Positions 57,579-64,000 of a DNA stretch of 64,000 nucleotides are shown here, piece by piece (the first letter of the stretch is position 1; every line of letters begins with the position of its first letter). Below the pieces are notes generated by a model that did no database searches, was not told where the DNA came from, and saw nothing but the letters and a program-made list of their open reading frames with translations. Position numbers and translations under genes: made by a program. This stretch comes from Diphasiastrum complanatum (Eukaryota > Streptophyta > Lycopodiopsida > Lycopodiales > Lycopodiaceae): assembly GCA_029204225.1 (NCBI GenBank), contig CM055109.1:24580422-24644421 (forward strand), written 5' to 3'.

Positions 57579-59300
57579 TTGCCCTATTAGATCAGAATTC
57601 AATTAATAGTAATCAATAAAAAATATGAAAATACTGACATATTGAATATGTGTTGGAAGAAAGATAAGTAAAAAGTCTACATAGCAGATAGATCAAACTA
57701 TTGATTACTTCTTCTAAAACTCATACATCAAATGACACACTCTCAGCTAGTTATAGTGCAGAGCGGTTTATAGATGCAGCTTCAAAAATAACAAGGTTTA
57801 ATGTGACATCAAATGAGACACTCTCACCTAGTTATAGTGCATAAAGGTTTGTAGACATTGCTAACATGGATGCTAACATGACCAGTCACTTGGTCGGATT
57901 TACATCATTACATATCTACATCTTCAAAATAGTTTGGCCCCAATTAATAAATTGTGCCTTTACGATGTCAATTTTAATACATTAGGACAAAGTTAGCTCA
58001 TTTAAACTTCTATATCATATACAAAAAATCTAAAGTGCTTATTAAATGTATAATTTATTACAAAGTAGGGCTCCACTCCACACACTTTGTAATTTACAAT
58101 CATTCTCTAATTTGCCATTAATTTAAGTCATTTAGAATGAAACGGAATGGCATTTAGGATGACATAGTAATTAATGTTTAATGATACAATTGGCCTATTC
58201 CCTTTTCAATTTAGATCCATTCAAAGAATTCTTGTTCAATTTGAGATTCTGTAAAATTGCACCAACACTTAGATGCCTATCCTAGAACAATTTGCATTCA
58301 AAATAAGATCAAAGAACAACCAAACAAAATGAATGTAAAAATTTGCAGGTTTGGGACTTCTATGAGGATTCCTTTGGGGAAGCATAAAAACCCATAAAAA
58401 CCATTAAAAATTAATATTGAGTCATCAAAAGTTTGTATTTCCCAAACCTTAACAACTCAACTAAACTTTGAAGATTAAGTCATAAACCTGGTAATCCTTA
58501 AAAGGTTTGGCACAAAAAATACCAACTCTATCCTATGTAGTGAGATTCCAAAAGATCAACAGACATTTGCAAAAGGAAAAACTAAACAAATAAGCATGTA
58601 AACATAGATGAATATGCATGGAAAGAATCTAAACACCCAAAACATGACATATGCTGGATGTCTACAATCTGTGATGAGTTAACAAATGACTATCATACCG
58701 CATGAATTAACTCGTGCAATGAATTAATAAATCACAAAATGCATCCATAAGCCATTGCAAACAAATAGAACTAGGTGCACCCCAAAACTGCAAAAAAGAA
58801 ATGTGGTTTGTTGCCCGTTGTGATGTTGCTGTTAAATTATTTTTACTGCAACCTCCGTCCTATCCAAAAAAGAAGGAACAAATTTCTATGTTGGTCATGT
58901 GATAAGTCTTAGAAGCTTTCCCACACAAGCATATGGTCATAATGAAACCCTTCCCAATCATATGTTACTATTCAAATATGCTATGTGCCATTTTAGAATT
59001 TAATAAGATGCACAGGCCTTTTCATTTGTGTACCTAGCTCAAGAACCCTAACATCAATTTAAGGAACGAGTGTTTATCTAAGCCTTGTTGACATGTGATA
59101 TTATTTTATTTGTTGACATGCAATATTAGTGTACTTCTTGTGATAATCTGCTAATATACATTGCCATCTCTTGATATAACACTAAATGTAATATTATCAG
59201 TGGTTGGAGATCAAGGCATTATTAGTCATAGGTAGGCTATGATTGACCGAAGACCTGCAATGCATGGTAAAGAGTAATTTATGGCTTTGATGAGCACATG
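57505..59300. repeat. Partial repeat R and SPH spacer, rearranged
   Basis: 57505-58435 follows repeat R from its middle; 58435-58748 follows the SPH spacer; 58749-59110 is a segment also inserted before copy D (61432-61800). No gene. Confidence 0.55.
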
Positions 59301-59790
59301 CTTTAGATGTATGATGTATTCACGTATCAAATGATGATCCTACAATTCATGCAATATGAATCACACTTTATCTATGCCAGGAATTTCTTGCTGAAGATGA
59401 TCCAATTAAAAAATAAGTTAGCACTACAAGTACTGTCCTTATACTAGATCTTGAGATTTTGTATCATGCAATGCACATCACACAATGATCAATCATAGCA
59501 AATGGCTTGGATGTACTTGGAGATTCTTGCTTCATGGTTGAGCTCTTTAGTATTTGTTGTTTAAACGAATCTATTGTCTCACATGTTCTTGAGTGTCTAC
59601 CTTTCATTTGTGAACTTTTTCTGCATTTGTCTCTTGCCAAGTGGAAGCTTGGGTGATGAGATATCGTGACATGGGGCTAGTCTAGCCTTTGTAAATATGC
59701 CATTATATTTTGAGCAATTCATCAGATGCAATATCATCATACCAAAAATTGATGTCATGTTCATTAATACTTTTGAAATATTATAATTAA
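59300..59790. repeat. Dispersed repeat shared with 10600-11060
   Basis: Near-parallel to the sequence upstream of the transposon-like gene (GGCTTGGATGTACTTGGAGA in both). Not an intact gene. Confidence 0.5.
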
Positions 59791-60364
59791 AAATTAAATT
59801 TAGCATAGACAAGAGACAATGAGTGTGAAGCTGATAATAAAGCCAATACATATGATGATGGTGCTATCCAATACGTGCACCCTGGAGAAGGGCTTCAATG
59901 GCCATCTAGAATAGACTCTGGATGACTGATCTACACAATAATAGATAAAATCCAACTGCTAAGGAATGCCTCTCAATATGGTAGCTACATAGTGAAGATC
60001 ACCATCAGAGAGAGTGATCAGCCAATTGACAAAAAAGATGCAAACTACCAAAAGTTTCTTTTAGCATAGGGAGTCGGAAGGCCAAATGATGAAGAGGCCA
60101 TACCGTCGGGGCCGTTGGGCGGCTCTGCCCCGCAAATTCCTCGGACCCCCTATTTCTTGGGGGGATCCACCCACCGAACCCCCCAGGACCTCTTGCTATG
60201 CAACCCAGCCATCTCCTTACCATCATGGTCTCACATTAGACCCCATACAAACAACCGTGCTCAATAACGACTTCTCCTCATAACAGGGGCCTTACAAATT
60301 TGAGCTCACGGTGAACTAGTGACAACTAAATTGAGAGCTGAATGTTTAGTTATGTCTAACAAGC
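59791..60364. other. Unrecognised insertion with a GC-rich patch (60095-60215)
   Basis: Interrupts sequence that is continuous at 11040-11080. The patch around 60100-60200 (CCGTCGGGGCCGTTGGGCGG, CGGACCCCCT, GAACCCCCCA) is far richer in GC than anything else here. Open frames on both strands across it have no recognised motif. Confidence 0.4.
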
Positions 60365-61431
60365 TTCAAGAAAATTGACTATAGAGAGATCATGCACTTT
60401 GTTGAGGATAACTTCATCTATGATTTATTTAGTTCTATAGTATATATAGTTATCATTCTCCAAGAAAGAGAAGCAATGCTATTCATATGATTTGATGATA
60501 CAAAGGCAAAAGGATGGTTATGTGAAAAGGTACTGGTTATGAACTGATATTTTGGTTTTACTTTGACATCTAGTAACATCAAAGGTTTTGGTAATATCGT
60601 ACTAATATAGTTGTCAGAAACATTATTGATACCAATTCTGAGTTAGAAGTGTATATGTTTTACTTTGGTAATTGTAGCCAAGAATCTTAGAGCACTAAGA
60701 CTGAACATGGCAAAGACCCTCAATAATTTTTACATTTCCTTGGTCTGATCCACGTAAATACCTTTTAGTTATAGTCGGTCTCTTAGGTTTGGTAATTGTT
60801 TGGACAATGTTATAGTTGCCCTATTAGATCAGAATTAGATTAATAGTAATCAATAACAAATATGAAAATACTAACATATTGATTTATTACAAAGTAGGGC
60901 TCCACACACTTTGTAATTTACAATCATTCTCTAATTTGCCATTAATTTAAGTCATTTACAATAAAATAGAGTGGCATTTAGGATGAAATAGAAATTAATG
61001 TTTAATGATATAATTGGCCTATTCCCTTATCAATTTAGATTCATTAAAAGAATTATTCTTGAATTTGAGATTGTGGAAAATCGCACCATCACTTAGATGA
61101 CTATCCTAGAACAATTTGCACTCAAAATAAGATTAAAGATCAACCAAACAATTTCTGTATGTGAAAATTTGCAAGTTTGGGACTTCTATGTGGATTCCTT
61201 TGGGGATGCATAAAAACCCATGAAAACCAACAGACATTTGCAAAAGGAAAAAATAAACAAATAAACATGTAAACATAGATGAATATGCATGGAAAGAATC
61301 TAAACACCCAAAACATGACCTATGCTGGATGTCTACAATCTGTGATGAGTTAACAAATGACTATCATACCGCATGAATTAACTCGTGCAGTGAATTAATA
61401 AATCACAAAATGCATCCATAAGCCATTGTAA
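60365..61431. repeat. Repeat R unit and spacer before SPH copy D
   Basis: 60365-60880 matches the last part and start of repeat R; it then jumps to the R end (60885) and the spacer (to 61431). Internally deleted relative to other arrays. Confidence 0.6.
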
Positions 61432-61827
61432 ACAAATAGAACTAGGTGCACCCCAAAACTGCAAAAAAAAAATGTGGCTTGTTGCCCATTGTGATGTTGC
61501 TGTTAAATTATTTTTACTGTAACCTCCGTCCTATCCAAAAAAGAAGGAACGAATTTCTATGTTGGTCACGTGATAAGTCTTAGAAGCTTTCCCACACAAG
61601 CATATGGTCACAATGAAACTCTTCCCAATCATATGGTACTATTTAAATATGCTATGTGCCATTTAAGAATTTAATAAGTAGGGAAAAAAGATGCATAGGC
61701 CTTTTCATTTGTGTACTTGGCTCAAGAACCCTAACATCATTTTAAGGAACGAGTGTTTATTTAGGCCTTGTTGACATGTGATATTATTGTATTTGTTGAC
61801 ACTTTAAATAATAATTATCAAGGGCTT
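61432..61827. repeat. ~395-bp insertion specific to the D spacer
   Basis: Interrupts ATCCATAAGC|TTTCT.GATTTTAGAG, which is continuous at 2411 and 56951. A copy lies at 58749-59110. No terminal repeats seen. Confidence 0.45.
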
Positions 61828-62228
61828 TCTAGATTTTAGAGCCATGGCTCTAAGTACAGTGGATCCGATCTAAAGGTTAGAACTTTCTTTCAATAGGCCA
61901 AGGCTATTATGGGCTTTACGACATAATGCCCTCTAGCATGAGAATGCATGCAATTGTGATTGATTCTGATTAAATCATAACAATAGTAAACATTCATAGT
62001 TTAATCATTATATTAGTCTAAAGAACACAAGTAAACACTAAGAAATATAAATTATTTGATGTACTTTTCTCGCTAATGGCTAAAGTAGCAGGAACTAAGA
62101 AATAGTGCTTTCTAATTCGCATACTCCCGCTGGAACTGGTTTTAGGGGGAATTACTCATTTTGAATTTAGCACCGTCGCTTTTGGTTTGAAATTTTTCTC
62201 CTCCAGCTAATGTCGTCTCTAGTGTCTT

Positions 62229-62234
62229 TATAAA
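62229..62234 (+). promoter_or_regulatory. TATA box of SPH copy D
   Basis: TATAAA, 106 bp before the ATG, followed by CT-rich leader with GTGTGT interruptions. Confidence 0.6.
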
Positions 62235-62302
62235 GCAAGTACACAAAGGTAAAGCACGCTCTCTGTGTGTCTCTCTCTCTCTCTCTCTCGCTTGCTCTGT
62301 GC

Positions 62303-62334
<32 letters not shown>

Positions 62335-62336
<2 letters not shown>

Positions 62337-62631
62337 GGCGATCAGTCACTTATTCTCTATGTTTGCCAGCTTGTTTCTACTTCAGGTGTCTTTCGCTTCA
62401 TCTCTAGACGCTTCCTTTAGCATAACAAACCTATGTGATGATTTCATAATTGCGAGTTGTTCAGATGGGACTAAATCTTTGGGCGTCCATGTGGTGCGCA
62501 GTGGTCTCAGTTGGTCGTATAATTTCACAAGAAGGGCGGGCATGACATTGCAAGCAGCCAACCTGCAAATATGGACTTGGAAATTGAACTTGGACGTAAG
62601 GCTAAACCTTCTATCTCCGCTAATTCTTTAG
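62335..62631 (+). CDS. SPH-like secreted protein, copy D, with internal deletion
   Basis: 98 residues from the ATG after the CT leader. Signal peptide (FASLFLLQVSFASS), then NLCDD, ASCSDGTKSLGVHVV and WSYNF as in copy B. A 36-bp in-frame deletion between TTTCAC direct repeats removes 12 residues, including the Cys of YICDF. The end QIWTWKLNLD followed by GTAAGG is the same as B. Loss of a likely disulfide Cys suggests the product would not fold normally. Confidence 0.5.
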
Positions 62632-64000
62632 ATTGCAGAGCTAAAGTGTCATGGTCTGAGTCCTGCTCGTGATTTTGGAATATTAAATTACATATTGCAA
62701 AAATCTAAAATGAATGTGCATTCCCTCTTTTGCCACGCAACGACCTCTGAAGCTCGACTGGCACAGTCATTACTGGCTTCCACAAGACATTCGTGCTCTT
62801 GAACTCTCGATGTATAGCTCAGGACTTCTTGCTGTCTTGTTGTCCAGCATCCTATTTACGCCTCCTAAGTTGCCTCCCTAGTTGTAAATGATCCTTGTAT
62901 CTTTGTCATGTGTTGCCAACTGCCGATAGCCTGTGTCATTGAAGCTTTAATCCCAGCGTTCAGTCGACGCGTTTAACAAAGTGTGGCTCCTGTATTTCAC
63001 TCAGCCGCTGTGTTGTCATTCCACCTAGAAGTCAGGTAATGTCCACATCCCCAAGACGTCTTAATTAGGTAAGTATGTCTTGCGATTGTTACACGTGCAA
63101 TCTGCAGGCTAATGGTCTGTCTTTGCTTTTCGATTCGAATTACACTGGACATGGACTTAGCATAAAACAAATAGCAAATCCGCTGCTGCAACTTGCATCA
63201 AGTAAATGATTTTTAGCCAGAGAAACCTAATACAAGAATAGACATGGTCTGTCTGAAGTGTGCTACTATCTGGTTGTGCTCTTAATTTATATATGTTCAT
63301 AGATTGACGTCTTTTGCAATCTAAGTTATAATAAAATTAGAATCTATAAAACCTTGGCAGTACCAGCAATGTCAATGGAGGTTGGAGAATGCCTACGCTG
63401 TTATGAGCATCTATTTGCGTATATGACCTCAAAACTTATCGTTTTCTTGCTACCTTTGACAGCATGGAGGAAATTCGAATCTAGACTGGATTGTCAAACC
63501 AACTGGAATCTGGTTACTGTACAAAAACAGTAGGCGGGGAAGTTTTGTGTCTTGGATGTAATACACAAGTCGATTGTTGACGATGCAAAGGTGATCTTCA
63601 AGTTTGTGATATTATTTTTGTGTTATTAAACTATACAGCTGTTGTTCTTTTTGTCCTCAGCGTGCCTTAGGTAGATAGTGTACCATTCAATATTCAATGT
63701 TAAGATTCTGAGGTAAGCATTGTAAGAACCAGAAAGCCCAGTTCAATCAAGGTTAACATCCCTATTAGCGTATAGAGTAAACACTACTGCCTGCTTGGTA
63801 CATTCTCTGTATATTGACAATTCTTTTCTTAACTATTTCATCGGCAATGTTGTTCTAACTTTCTATCTGGCTATGTGCGTATTTCAACCTGGCATATAAT
63901 TAGACACAAGGCCTATATGATAGGTTGTAATATCCCAGTTGTACTTGTTTGTTGGCAGGTCTTATCTACCATGATTTTATGCCTGGAGTAAACGAGTACT
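62632..64000 (+). repeat. SPH downstream region, copy D (cut by window edge)
   Basis: Parallels 34015-35390 (copy B) to the window end. No independent gene seen. Confidence 0.55.

Noticed and set aside
1-64000. tRNA, rRNA, CRISPR, telomere or integrated viral sequence
   Set aside because: No cloverleaf, rRNA-like, spaced-repeat or telomere arrays were seen. RT, RNase H and integrase pieces have copia or gypsy order; the TGGTATCAGAGC hits are retrotransposon primer sites, not tRNA genes.

Overview
The window looks like nuclear DNA of a land plant with a large, AT-rich, transposon-dominated genome. The evidence is Ty1/copia and Ty3/gypsy retrotransposons with plant-type initiator-Met primer sites, introns with GT/AG borders, plant-style TATA boxes, and a small family of secreted proteins resembling the plant S-protein homologue (SPH, self-incompatibility S1) family. 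There are no operons, tRNA, rRNA or CRISPR features. The species cannot be fixed; a seed-free plant such as a fern is only a guess.

Layout. 1-2069: truncated copy of a block with two convergent genes and a MITE-like element; a second copy lies at 11085-14988. 2070-4440: SPH copy A with TATA box and a long CT-repeat leader. 4440-8880: dispersed repeats and decayed copia pieces (minus strand). 8879-10246: a pair of ~350-bp direct repeats around a short core. 16080-19790: decayed Ty3/gypsy element split by unrecognised DNA. 19785-22600: more repeats and copia pieces. 23349-29640: fragments of an unknown gene split by element 1, a complete non-autonomous copia element (23968-29047) with apparently identical 811-bp LTRs and one 857-codon ORF lacking recognisable integrase core and reverse transcriptase. 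29650-35930: copia tail, tandem repeat R, and SPH copy B, the only SPH copy without an obvious lesion. 37670-47981: element 2, a related 10.3-kb copia element with 5-bp target duplications, holding nested element 3 (40238-44347), also with 5-bp target duplications. 47982-52224: minus-strand gene remains, including a C48 (Ulp1-like) peptidase remnant and a divergent histone H3-fold pseudogene joined by Pro/Ser-rich sequence. 52480-57580: a ~4-kb segmental duplicate of the 29650-33700 region, ending in a truncated SPH copy C. 57505-64000: repeat R and spacer copies, a GC-rich patch and SPH copy D.

How it fits together. The SPH region is a tandem and segmental duplication cluster in which every copy keeps the TATA box and signal peptide, but A, C and D carry three different lesions. 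The copia elements form a nested series with usable insertion clocks: element 1 is very recent and must have moved in trans. Nested element 3 has more diverged LTRs than the element that contains it, so element 2 may have transposed as a composite. The least expected content is the histone H3-like sequence beside a Ulp1-like protease. All claims rest on reading by eye; no searches were run.
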